This document shows positions 35,159 through 45,108 of a stretch of 64,000 bases of DNA, piece by piece (within the stretch, counting starts at the first letter, position 1; each line of letters begins with the position of its first letter). A program made the position numbers and the translations under genes. The DNA is taken from positions 300,515,536 to 300,579,535 of the forward strand of contig NC_066581.1 in assembly GCF_024323335.1 (NCBI RefSeq). The letters run 5' to 3'. Source of the DNA: Lathyrus oleraceus. Its lineage: Eukaryota; Streptophyta; Magnoliopsida; Fabales; Fabaceae. The notes below the pieces were generated by a model, which searched no databases, had not been told where the DNA came from, and was given only the letters and a program-made list of their open reading frames with translations.

Positions 35159-36646
35159 CCAAACATTGGAGTTAAAATTGGATGACTTGCTTCAAGATGA
35201 TGTGGCTTATTGGGTCCACAAAGAACCCAAAAATGGGTTGCACCATTAGAGATGTTCTTAGTGATTGAATTGATCAATCTTTGAGCATCCACTAAGAATC
35301 CAAAAACCATTTTCCCATAACTTTGAGAAAAGTCAAATGTGTGTTCTTTATTCACCAACACCTATCTCCTTGTTAATAACTTGTAATTATTTTTCTAGAA
35401 TGTGGATCTTGTGAGAATTAGTTATGTGTAAGTGTGAGATTCTTCAGAAACTATTCATATCTTCAACCTTTGCGTTAGTTATGTGTTTTGTGATTGGCAG
35501 CATTTTGTTAAAACAATTGAAATAGAAAGATGTTGAACACAGTGTCTTGACATGCTTGTACGACATTGCGGCATGTTGTTGTTTCGGTTTCTTTGAGGAT
35601 TTATTTTTCAGCGCGTGTTTAGTGAAGATTCCTTGATGATTTGATTCATGCATTTTTCGGTTCAAAGTGCGTATTTTGGAGGCTCAAAGAATGGTTCTAT
35701 TTGTGCAATGTTTTCTAAGAATGGTTATCAAAACATTTAAGGAAATATTAAATCAAATTTGATTTGATTCTGCAGAAGATTTTGCAGAATGGATGTCGAA
35801 TCATTTAAGGAGACATTTGATTTGTTTCTGCAGAAGATTGTGCATATTGGATATTAAAACACTTATGGACACGTCAGATTTGATTATACGGAATGGATGT
35901 CAAAACATTTAAGGGTACATCAAATTTGATTTGATCAGATATTATGCAGAACATATGTCAAAACATTTAAGGAGACATCAAACTTGATTTGATCAAATTT
36001 GATTTAATTTGGTTTATTTTGATCTGCTATTTCTTTAGCCCAAAGGTCATGCTTACTAAAGGCTATTTAAAGAGGACGTTACTAAACCTAAAATACATAA
36101 GAGATATCTACGCTTGAGCATTGGAAAATTAGGGTTTTAGTGTTCTTTTTTATATGTGAGCCACTTTTATATCTCGTTGATATTAGAGTTGGACTGTGTC
36201 TTTGAGTTGTAATTGTTAATCACTCATAAGCGTTTAAGCAAGATCGGATTACATGTTTTAGAAGAGTATCTTCTATTATTTGATTAAAGTCATTATCACT
36301 GTGTGTGATTGAAGGAAAGTGAGAAGGGTCTCATATCTAGAAGAGTCTAATATAGAAATTCCAAGGGTAGTGATTAGATGAGAAGTTTATAAATCCAGAG
36401 GTTGTTTAGAACTTCAAACTAGTACTATTATAGTGGATTTCCTTCTTGGATTAGATGCCTCTGGATGTAGGTGACGTTGCTCCGAACTGGGTTAACAATT
36501 GACCTGTGTTATTTACATCCTACTTTTTACACTGTAATTGTTTCTGGTGTTACATGTCGGGAACCTGGTTTCGTGACATCGTATACGACATATGTTATCT
36601 ACGGAATTATTTCTGGTGTGACATGTCCTGATCCTGGTGTCATGAT
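35159..36646. repeat. Copia-type LTR material with palindrome-rich repeats
   Basis: No ORF of note. From 35740 to 36010 a degenerate 60-90 bp unit repeats (TGCAGAA..GGATGTCAAAACATTTAAGG.GACATCAAATTTGATTTGAT). It includes the perfect palindrome AAATCAAATTTGATTT at 35750-35765. Near 36470-36520 the block GTAGGTGACGTTGC..CGAACTGGGTTAACAATTGA is of a type I recognise from copia LTRs. Two 66-bp repeats (TTTCTGGTGTKACATGTC) end at 36646, where a different LTR begins. This is probably a solo or truncated LTR whose ends are not resolved. Confidence 0.5.
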
Positions 36647-37504
36647 TGTTGGTGTAAGCCCAAGAGGCCAATACTTTTGGTACTTGTATCGAATTATTTA
36701 TTAATAATAAAAGGCTTTTTCTTTATTATTTGTGTTTAATAAAGTCCCTAGAATAGATAGTCCGTTTAATGTATCAAGTGTGACTTAATCATGAGATCCC
36801 ATTAAACATAAGGACGCTATTCTTATAGTATTTGTAGTCGAGCTTTGTTATGAAGTCGGATAACATTAAAGCATTAAGACTATTATGTATATAGACTGAT
36901 GATCATGGATCATGGATAAGGAGTTATCAAGTCTTAAACATAGGTATGAATATTAGGAGTAATATTTATACTGGATTGACCCGCTATGAGAATACCGTAT
37001 AGAATGTTATGGAAAGTGTCATAAGTTATTCTCATGGTGATAGTGGTGTAAACCACCCTTCGACATGAAACCACTATGGACCCTAGACGTAGAGTCGAGT
37101 GCTTTATTGCTAATCAAATGTTGCCCGTAACTAGATGACCATAAAGACAATTGATGGGTACTCCACGAAACATGCCGAGGGACATGAGTGACCTAGATGG
37201 AATTTTCCCATCCTGCGTCATGGGATAAATGTCTACGGGCCCAATATTGAACTGGACAAGGATGACACGATATATGCCTTGTGTTCAATATAGACATATG
37301 GGCAAAAGGGTAATTATGCACATAAGTACTATCACAAAAGGATTTGTCAGATCACATGATATTTTCGTGTCTTGGGTAGCAGTGATTTGTTGCTAGATAC
37401 CGCTCACTATTTATTATGTTAAATACGTGATTTAATATAATTGCTAATATCGCGAAAACCTACAGGGTCACACACAAAAGAATGGATTGATGAGAGATAG
37501 AGTA

Positions 37505-37665
37505 AATAAGGAACACCGTAAGGTACGATGCACTTAAGTGAATTGTAGAACATCGTAAGGTACAATGTACTTAAGTAGAATACGAAATATGGTAAGGTAC
37601 CACGCGCTTAAGTGATTTTGGCATATCATAAGATTGTGGTCACATACACTTAATTGGGCTTTTTA
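37505..37665 (+). repeat. Four 36-bp tandem units in U3 with CTTAAG palindromes
   Basis: Units follow the pattern GTAAGGTACRAYGYRCTTAAGTG with unit starts about 36 bp apart. The first contains CACTTAAGTG, a perfect palindrome. The last is degenerate. The array sits 30-185 bp upstream of the TATA box, a typical place for enhancer repeats. Confidence 0.75.
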
Positions 37666-37689
37666 GCTTGCAACCCACACAAGTGGTTC

Positions 37690-37697
37690 TATAAATA
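37690..37697 (+). promoter_or_regulatory. TATA box inside an inverted repeat
   Basis: TATAAATA lies within GGTTCTA-TAAA-TAGAACC (37685-37702), a perfect 7-bp inverted repeat around the box. Transcription would start near 37725. Confidence 0.6.
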
Positions 37698-37985
37698 GAA
37701 CCCTTGTGCAGAAGCATTTATGCAGTTGAAGTTTTGTTTCTCTCTCTCTCTCACTCAAAGCCTTCATTCATAGCAGCTAGCATTGGGATTGGAGGAATCC
37801 GTTCGTGTGGACTGAGTAAAGGCGTTGTCACCATTCAATGTTCATGATCACTCCTTAGATCTGCATCAAATGTTTCAATCACCACAAGAGGTAATGATTC
37901 TATCACTGATCATGCCCATTCGTAAGGATCATTAAAGGAGAAAATTTTAATTTCCGCTGTGTTTTGGATCGCTATTCTCCTTCAG

Positions 37986-37998
37986 TGGTATTAGAGCC
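37986..37998 (+). other. Primer binding site after the 36647-37984 LTR
   Basis: TGGTATTAGAGCC matches the initiator-Met-type site (TGGTATCAGAGCC) with one change and lies one base after the LTR. Confidence 0.75.
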
Positions 37999-39272
37999 AC
38001 TTACGAAACCATGCATCTGATAGCTGTTTATTTTCTGTATTAATACGATTAAAAGACAGAATGAATCAAAGAATAAACGAGTAATTAAATTTGGCATCAT
38101 GTGTGCATAATTTGGATGATTGATGTTGACTATGCTTCGAAATACGACGTTAGTATGGTGAAGCAGCGATACATCGATCGTCCATAGGTTACACAATTGA
38201 GATCAATCAAGTTATATATATGATATAAGTAATTCTGATGCAAAATACGGTATATATGATATACTGTTTCTCTTTTGTTCATCCAAACACTTAATGGTTA
38301 TTTTCCTTTGAGCGATCAATGTTCATTTTCTCCGTAATCCGACGAAAGTATGGTGAAGCAGTAATGTGTTGATCAATCATACTGAATTAACAATCGAGGT
38401 GTGTTTGAGGGTATGAAATTGGTACATTAGGGTTCATGACGATACAAGGGTTGTGTTGTCAAAGAGTTGTGTGATTAGGGTTGTGACTGCGCAAGAGTTG
38501 TGCTTTAAAGTATCAAGTGTTGATGCAAAAATCGACATCGATTTCAAATGAATTATTCATTAAAATTTTGCGTCGGGGCGCTGCCCGGGCAGTGGAACCC
38601 CCAGCTAACTCAACGTAGTGTGATCGGTCGCCGAAATTTAATTTGGTTTATTTAATTAACAGAATTTAAATTAATAATAATAATGTGTTTATTATTATTG
38701 TCTTGTGGTGATCCGTTATGGCCTTAGTTTTTCTTTATTTTGGTTTGGGATTTTAAAATACGACCTGCATGTAAGACAAGTTTCTTTTATGTAATGTAAT
38801 GTTATGAAGAAAGTGAAGAATACAATATCAAAGGAGGACAACCTTGAAGGTCTTGCTTGGAGAAGCTTAGATCGTTATTAGGTTAGCTTGCGTTCTCTCA
38901 TTGGCTTGGGAGAACAATTGCGCTAGGGGCCATAACTGTTTCGTTTTGTATGTATGTTGATGCATGTGAATGTATGTTGATGCATGTGAGATACGATTTA
39001 TATGATAAATAAGCCGGTGTGATTAGAATAATTGCAAATCCCCTCAAATTAAATATTAAGTTTATGCTTTCGAAGTTTTATCACTCATCAAGACTAGTAT
39101 CGAATAATGTAGGTTACGCCTAATCGAGGTGCATATTCTATATTAGTAAGGTGCGATGGGATAATTGTAATATCCAATTGCTAAAACAATGGGTCAAACT
39201 TAACTAAACAAATTATAATAAGATTATATACGTTTAGAAGCAAGAGTTGGAAATGATCCATGTGATGGATTG
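37999..39272 (+). other. Non-coding leader or interior of the copia-type element
   Basis: No ORF above 75 codons makes sense. A partly repeated segment around 38140-38200 and 38330-38400 shares TATGGTGAAGCAG. A GC-rich block at 38570-38620 (GGGCGCTGCCCGGGCAG) stands out and can pair with itself (CTGCCCGGGCAG is a perfect palindrome). The interior is interrupted at 39273 by the Ogre-type LTR, with GATTG as the possible left target duplication (39268-39272). Confidence 0.5.
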
Positions 39273-40005
39273 TGTCATACCCCGATTTTGGTCCTGAATT
39301 TTTTTTATTTTTATTTGGCATTTGGCCTAAAATTCATTTGCATACATTCACTCCCAAATCCATTTTTTTATTAACAAACATTGGTCATTATCTAGCTTCT
39401 TGATCATGGTGTTTTTTATTATAATTTGGATTTTAATTATTTGACTTTTTTTTTAATTTTCAATTTGATTTTAATTTCGAATTAAGTTTAATACCAAATT
39501 TCAATTTAATCTTAATTGTTTATTTTACTAATGATTCAAACTCTAATTGATTTTAATTTCTAAATGAATGTTAGAGTTGATATCAAAGTAATTTTAACGA
39601 ATTATAGATTAATTCGATTTTTATTTGGTTTTTGCTGATTTGTTATTATTATTTAAATTGATATTTAGATCAGTCTTGGATTATTCCTAAAAATCCATAT
39701 CCATTTTTTTAACTCTATTTTTTAAATCCATTTTCAAATTCATATCCATTTTCATTATCCATTTGGATCCAACTTAAACCATTTCACATCCAAATCCATT
39801 CAATCATAACAATTAACCAATTAACCCAAAGTTCATTAATCCAAAACAATTATTCAAAAAAAACAAATCCCAATTCCAAAAGAGTTCCATAACAACAACA
39901 TGCATCCCTGTTAATTTTCACAATTACAATTCGTAATCATACTCATTACAAACATGGATTTACAAAATTTCAATAAGGAAATCCTAAAACCATTCATCAA
40001 AAGCG

Positions 40006-40450
40006 TGAAGATGCTCTTGCTCCAACATTCACTACAGCAGAACTGAAGCGTTATATAGCCTATGAAAAGACTCTTAAACCGAAGCTATCACACAGCTGCA
40101 AGCTCTTATTCGTGGTCACTTGGTTAGAAGACAAGCTGTTTCTGCATTATATTGTGTGAAGAGAATCGTTAAAGTCCAAGCGTTGGCTCGTGGTTACAAT
40201 GTTAGGCGTGCTGATATTGGGCTTGAGGTCTTGAAAATTCGTAAGGATACTCAATGTTCAAAATCTATTGGCTCAGTTACATCTACAGAGGCAGAGAAGT
40301 TGCCTGATAATGTCTTTGTTCATAAGTTGCTGGCTGCATCGTCCCATGCTTTTCCTCTATCTATCAGAAGCGATTTTGGAGAACCTCACTTGGCTGAAAA
40401 CTGGCTTGACCGATGGACTAGGTCACACTTTTAGGCACCTCTTCCTAAAT
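40006..40450 (+). pseudogene. Captured fragment of an IQD (IQ67-domain) gene
   Basis: From 40096, just after a CACAG splice acceptor, the plus strand encodes [20 protein letters not shown] and [20 protein letters not shown]. This is the IQ67 calmodulin-binding region of plant IQD proteins, with its IQ/basic pattern. ENWLDRWTRSHF, the later W-L-x-R-W motif of the same family, follows, then a stop at 40434. Intact IQD proteins bind calmodulin and associate with microtubules. This piece lacks both the N-terminal and C-terminal parts. It lies inside an Ogre LTR and keeps a splice site, so it came from genomic DNA rather than a spliced mRNA. Confidence 0.8.
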
Positions 40451-40462
40451 TGAAGAAGAAGC

Positions 40463-41062
40463 ATGATTTGGCATCTGTTGAAAAAAATATATATCAGTTC
40501 TCAAACAGTTGAAAAGGGACAAGTTAAAAGGAATACTCGGAAATCTCCTACTGTGAAAGCCAACGATGGCTCAACTTCAGGTTCTAACAAACAGAAACAA
40601 GGTCTAAAAAAGGATTCAAAACACTCATTGGTTTCAGCTCAGAAGCCGAACACTTGGATTGGGGGAACAAGACTTAGAGTTGCAATTGGCACGGTTTACT
40701 GCCTTCAACATATGCACCAGCTAAACCCTCCGCTCGCCCATAGCAGCCTAAACACTTCATCTGTTCAACTCACTGACGACTACGCCGCCAAAATCTCGGA
40801 CTTAAGTTTCTTGAAAGAAATAGCTTCACTCCTTCTCCTGGATTTCAAGTCAATAAAGCCAATTGGAATCACTCAAATTATCGTAAGTGAATGTCGGCAT
40901 TGTCATTACAACAAACATAACCATAACCTGCAAGAAACACACCAAACCATAACAGTCAATTTAGAACCTTCTGGTTACAACTTGACGGCATTGATATTTT
41001 CAATAAAAGGAAAGCTTGAAGATTGTTTCCTTCATCTCACAGTTATGATAATTCCCATGTGA
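40463..41062 (+). pseudogene. Chimeric ORF: IQD tail fused to a receptor-like kinase fragment
   Basis: A 199-codon open frame. The first part (QVKRNTRKSPTVKANDGS) looks like the basic, Ser-rich tail of the same IQD gene. From about 40645 it changes to a kinase-like segment: GGTRLRVAIGTVYCLQHMH, QLNPPLAHSSLNTSSVQL, then DDYAAKISDLSFLKEIAS. This resembles the C-lobe of LRR receptor-like kinases of the type with a degenerate catalytic loop (PP.AHS.LN in place of HRD). After about 40830 the frame runs into what looks like intron sequence. No kinase function is possible from so short a piece. The junction of two unrelated host genes in one ORF is the notable point. Confidence 0.7.
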
Positions 41063-41289
41063 TCCGTACCAGCTATCAGTTGATCGATACATCTGAAGTT
41101 GATTTTGAAGACAAAATCCAAATTATGCTGCTGACAAGATGGATACCAAGAAAATATTAGCCCATTCTGTGGAGGCAGAGATAAACAAATTTCAGAAAGA
41201 ACAAAGGGAAGAAAAGAAAAATAACTGAATGCAACAACATAATGCACGACACACATCATTGGTAAATTCCCCAAACCAAAGTCTAGAAT

Positions 41290-41784
41290 CCATAAACTGT
41301 TAGTCTCTCCTATTACCTGCCCTCAAGGTTGGACGACCAGCCTTCGCACAAGCTACCCAAAACCGAGTACAAAACCGAAACCGATGTTCAATTTTTTCAC
41401 TGCAGTAAAAAAGAATAAGATTATTAGTCAAAGCATTAAAATCCAGAAAATCCCAATTGAGCATAAGGACAAAGCGAAGAGAAAGCAGGAGTTCATATTA
41501 CCGTTTCCGGAAAATAGCATCAAATAGGACAAACTCGTTTTTGAGCAGAAAAAGCACTTCTGGAATTTGCTTCTTTGAGCTTTTGAGTATCAAACCAAAA
41601 CCCTAGGCTGTGAACATAAATAGACAGAAGAAATCAGAGGACGAAAAAATTGAGAGAGGAGAAAACGGCGAACAAGATACCAAAGCCCTAAATCCCAAAT
41701 CAAAAGCAAAAACCGATTGAGGGAGGTGAAGCAAAGAGGGTCGATTGTTACCTGAGCAAGGTGAGCTTCCCGTTTTTGTTTCAT
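41290..41784 (-). pseudogene. Captured 5' end of an unidentified host gene, minus strand
   Basis: On the minus strand an ATG at 41784 opens 11 codons (MKQKREAHLAQ) ending at a CAG/GTAACA donor. Further exon-like pieces follow: QIPEVLFLLKNEFVLF and DAIFRK ending at a CG/GTAATA donor near 41502, then after a CTGCAG acceptor EKIEHRFRFCTRFWVACAKA and GRPTLRA ending at a CAG/GTAATA donor near 41315. The last two join in frame. Upstream (41785-41940) is a GA-rich stretch like a 5' UTR. I do not recognise the protein. The retained introns and opposite strand suggest that the captured block is a mosaic of several genes. Confidence 0.4.
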
Positions 41785-42272
41785 GTACGATTGATTGAGA
41801 TTGTGAGGGAGGTGAGTGAGGTTAGCGATGGGTAAGCGGTAGGTATGCGAGGGAGAGCGATTGAAGAGAGAACTTGAGAGAATGAATGAGGAGAGAGTTC
41901 GTGAGCGGTAAGCGAATGAGAGGGGAGGACGATTGAGCTCTGTTTTGCGTCCTCACTTTTTTTTTTCTTTTCTTTTTTTTATTTATTCAATGCTTTATTC
42001 CTTTTCTTTAAAACAGACTTTTAAATCCCATTAAGTGAATGTTTAGAGTTTTTAAGTAGTCATTAACTGTGGTTTATTGTGGTTTATTGGTATCTGTTTC
42101 TAGTTGAGTGCTATTTTATGTTCCCAACCCTTAGCCTCTAAAACCCAACAGCCAAGTGGCTGGGTTTAATTAGGGTAGTCCACCAGTTTTTTTATTAGTT
42201 TATTTTAATTCTTTTTTTAATTTATCTTAGTTTATATATTTAAGTTAGTATTAAAATAACAACTAGTTGGTA

Positions 42273-42349
42273 AGTGGCTTGGTGGAGAGGAGTGTTTTCT
42301 AGGTCTTTAGTGTAGTGGGTTCGATACCCCTATGTGTAGCATTTTTTTT
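42273..42349 (+). other. tRNA-like segment with pol III A-box and B-box followed by a T run
   Basis: AGTGGCTTGGTGG (42273-42285) fits an A-box (TRGCNNARYNGG) closely, and GGTTCGATACC (42318-42328) is a perfect B-box (GGTTCGANNCC), 33 bp apart as in tRNA genes. A run of T follows at 42342-42349. It does not fold as a complete tRNA, so it is tRNA-derived or SINE-like rather than a tRNA gene. Confidence 0.5.
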
Positions 42350-42952
42350 CTTTTAATATTTTCTTTTATGTTTATGCTTTATTACTCATAGTTTTTATTA
42401 TTGTTTAATAACATAGATTTGTTTTCTTTTAATTGCATCATTCATTCAAAACCATTTTAAAATTATAAAAATCACACTTTTCTCGATTCAATATCGAGCC
42501 CATTTTCACACCCTTGTAAGTCGATTGCTTTTTAAGCATCGCCATCAACCTCACATAGCTTACTCTTGGGCTTTCTTACAATGAGCCGGTTCTCTTGCAC
42601 TTACACTCATGCATTATTTGTTGTTTGGGCCCGATTTAATTATTTCATGATTTTGAATCCCCATTTGACAAAATGTACCCCACTCCCCCGATGTGTAATA
42701 ATCTTGTACTATTTTATTTCTTTATTGCTTGGTTGTTTAGTTAATACTAACACAAGAATAAAATCAACAATTTCAAAAAATACAAAAAAATATGACTCGA
42801 TCCAACGTCGAGTATTTTCTCAATAAACGAATCAATTCATTTCTCCTTCCTATTCTATTCCATTTCTCTCAAACTTCATCAAATGCTTGATCCAACGTCA
42901 AGCCATTTTTTCTAATAAAAACTCAAAAAAATATTAATTTATAGTTAAGACC

Positions 42953-43430
42953 TTTTCAATAAAGATGGAAGCGGAACGTGGTGTATACCGCACACTCCTG
43001 AGGTTAAGATTCGAGACGTATGCCTCGCCAATCTTAACTCTCGCCATCGTCCAAAATTGTCAATGTGGTTTCGTCAAACCCTTTCTCAATCAAATCTAAG
43101 ATACCTAAATCTTATTTAACACTTTTTCAATAAAGGTGGAAATGGAACATGGTGTATACCATGCACTCCTGAGGTTAAGATTCGAGACGTATGCCTCGCC
43201 AATCTTAACTCTCGCCATCGTCTAAAACTGTCAATGCGGTTTCTTCAAACCCTTTCTCAATCAAATTCCAAAAAAATACTTAATTCCTATCTTAACTTCT
43301 TTCAATAAAGATGGAAATGGAACATGGTGTATACCATGCACTCCTGAGGCTAGGATTCGAGATGTATATCTCGCTCATCCAAGTTCTCGCCATCACTCAA
43401 AATACATCCAACCAATCAAACCCTTTTCTC
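42953..43430 (+). repeat. Three tandem 175-bp LTR sub-repeats, each with two hairpins
   Basis: Units begin at about 42953, 43125 and 43300. Each has a GGTGTATACC core with flanking arms (CATGGTGT/ATACCATG in units 2 and 3, GTGGTGT/ATACCGC in unit 1). Each also has a second stem-loop, GTTAAGATT..CGAG/CTCG..AATCTTAAC in units 1 and 2 and CGAGAT/ATCTCG in unit 3. The third unit is where the tandemly duplicated copy of the element restarts (55357). Confidence 0.85.
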
Positions 43431-43891
43431 GCCGCCGTGCGATTAATCAAAAACCTTTTTCATAAATGAAAGATATATTGTCTTAAGTGATACAAAACAA
43501 TGTTTCGGCCACGATTGTTGAGTAGAGATAAATGACGCTTTTCCGAATGTAGATTTATAAATCCGTTCGATGTGTGGTACGCGTCCACTCCTCATCTGTT
43601 TTGGGTAAAACGATGTTTTTGTCGATTAATACAGTATAGTTTTCGCTAAAATCGACCAACAAACAAACATTTTTCTACCCAGAACTACGTAAGCCTTGAT
43701 TTCTCTTTTGAGATACGTAGGAGCAGGATTTTTAAATCTTGTCAGGCCCACTAATAAAAAACTTAGGTTTAGTCCTTCGTTAAAAAATCCAAAAACTTTA
43801 TCCCCTCTTCTATTCTTTCTTTCCCACCTAATAAACTGAAAAGCCTAACTTTACAAACTAACATTAACGCACACAACTGACCTAATGGTTC

Positions 43892-43907
43892 CCGTTGAGT
43901 ACAACGG
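43892..43907 (+). promoter_or_regulatory. AGTA-loop hairpin in the LTR 3' region
   Basis: CCGTTG-AGTA-CAACGG, a 6-bp stem with a four-base loop. The solo LTR of the related family has CCATGG-AGTA-CCATGG at the same position: a different stem sequence, but pairing and loop are kept. Confidence 0.55.
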
Positions 43908-44034
43908 ACGTGAGGGGTGCTAATACCTTCCCCTTGCGTAATCGACTCCCGAACCCTGATATTGGTTGCGATGACCATATCTTATCCTTTCATTTGTCTT
44001 GGGTTTTATCGATATTTCCCCTTTCCTTTTTAGG

Positions 44035-44044
44035 AATAAATAAA
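44035..44044 (+). terminator. Poly(A) signal of the Ogre LTR
   Basis: AATAAATAAA, a double AATAAA hexamer, conserved in the solo LTR (7869-7878) and in the second copy (56085-56094). The RNA 3' end should fall shortly after it, within the last 90 bp of the LTR. Confidence 0.6.
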
Positions 44045-44137
44045 GTTCGGTGGCGACTCTGTTCAGTCCATCATTGCGAGCGTGCGATCGCGCTTCGCTT
44101 TGTAGTCGTATCCCCCATTTTTTCGAGGTGCGACAGA

Positions 44138-44155
44138 TGGCGACTCTGCTGGGGA
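44138..44155 (+). other. Ogre primer binding site, arginine-tRNA type
   Basis: TGGCGACTCTGCTGGGGA, two bases after the LTR end CGACA. Ogre elements are known to use a tRNA-Arg primer with this kind of site. A partial copy, TGGCGACTCTGT, lies 87 bp earlier at 44051-44062, inside the LTR. Confidence 0.85.
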
Positions 44156-44344
44156 GTCAAATGCACACTTGTTCCCTAAGCGAGTCAAGCCTAGTTAGGA
44201 CGTTTGTGTACCTTTGTTTGTTTGATTGTGTGGCTTTTCTTTATTGTTTTATTATCTTTATCATTATATTGTTATATTTGTTGGATATTGGTTCTATTGT
44301 GATTGTTGGTACTTGGGTATTTGATTGCAAATCATGTGGGAAAG

Positions 44345-44900
44345 ACTCTACACCCGAGTCTAGAGTGAAAAAACATAAGATAAGATGATGGTTGAGTAGT
44401 ACAGACTCCCGAGGTGTATACTTCGTAAGAGTCGGTACGAGAACCTCACTTAGAGTAGATCTTTTTGCAAATATTATCGCCCGAGGTGTATACCTCGTAA
44501 GCTTCGATGTTTCAAAGGGGTCCATGACTCTAAGAACCTTTTAGAACATTGAACCTTTGGCCAACTAGAAATGATGGTTGCGTAGTATGGATTCCCGAGG
44601 TGGATACTTCGTAAGGATCGATACGAGAACCTCGCTCAGAATAGATTCCCTAGATGGAGTTGATGACCGGAAAGTATTTTCCGTAAGCGTCAAACAGTCT
44701 TTCGAATCCATGACTCTGAGTACCCTGTCTAGAACCCAGTCGATGGTTGCGTAGTACGGACTCCCGAGGTGAATACTTCGTAAGGGTCGGTACGAGAACC
44801 TCACCCAGAATAGATTCCTTTGATGGAGTTGACGACCGGAAAGTATTTCCCGTAAGCGTCAAACATTCTTGTGAATCAATGACTCTGGGGATCCTTTGTA
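44345..44900 (+). repeat. Structured leader: tandem hairpin units between primer site and ORF1
   Basis: Three units of about 170-185 bp start near 44386, 44571 and 44740 (each begins GATGGTTG.GTAGTA). Each has a CCCGAGGTG.ATACTTCG stem-loop followed by GTAAG and closed by outer arms (GACTC/GAGTC, GATTC/GGATC, GACTC/GGGTC). Units 2 and 3 add a second stem, CGGAAAGTATTTTCCG-like, inside TTGAYG/CGTCAA arms. Unit 1 has instead a second CGAGGTGTATACCTCG at 44482-44497. Overlapping short ORFs are shadows of the repeat. The remaining leader up to 45108 is A-rich and ends CATCCATCCATCCATTCATTGCAT. Confidence 0.8.
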
Positions 44901-45108
44901 ACAAAGCCCTAGATCATACCCGGTGAGAACCCCGTTTTGGAAAAAGCAATCAAATTTATCCATACCTCGGACCTTTGAACTTATCCAAAAAAAAAAACAA
45001 AAAAACAAAAAAACATTGCATCCATCCATCCATTCATTGCATATGCATAAAAAGCAAAACTCTTAGTTTGTTTCGCATTATTTTAGGAATCCAAGACTTG
45101 TTAGCAAG

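Larger units (their letters stand above)
36647..37984 (+). repeat. Complete LTR of a copia-type element, 1338 bp
   Basis: It starts TGTTGGTGTAAGCCC and ends TCTCCTTCA, one base before a primer site (TGGTATTAGAGCC, 37986-37998). It is a 5' LTR because the primer site follows. A tandem array at 37505-37665 and a TATA box at 37690-37697 mark the U3/R boundary. The matching 3' LTR is not in the window: the interior is cut at 39272 by the Ogre LTR, so the remainder may lie beyond 64000. Confidence 0.8.
39273..44135 (+). repeat. Ogre-type 5' LTR, 4863 bp, containing captured host DNA
   Basis: It starts TGTCATACCCCG and ends GGTGCGACA two bases before the primer site. By eye it comprises AT-rich U3 (39273-39990), captured gene fragments (about 39990-41950), more U3 with a tRNA-like segment (42273-42330), three sub-repeats (42953-43430) and a conserved R/U5 end with hairpin and poly(A) signal. 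The length fits Ogre LTRs, which are several kb long. Confidence 0.85.

Noticed and set aside
42273..42349. A functional tRNA gene
   Set aside because: A- and B-boxes are present but no complete cloverleaf can be drawn; kept only as a tRNA-like segment.
42953..43430. CRISPR-like array
   Set aside because: Only three 175-bp tandem units in a plant LTR, with no short repeats and unique spacers.
44241..44904. Several 79-94 codon minus-strand ORFs in the Ogre leader
   Set aside because: They are translations of the repeated hairpin units, appear identically in both copies at 56291-56954, and lack protein features.
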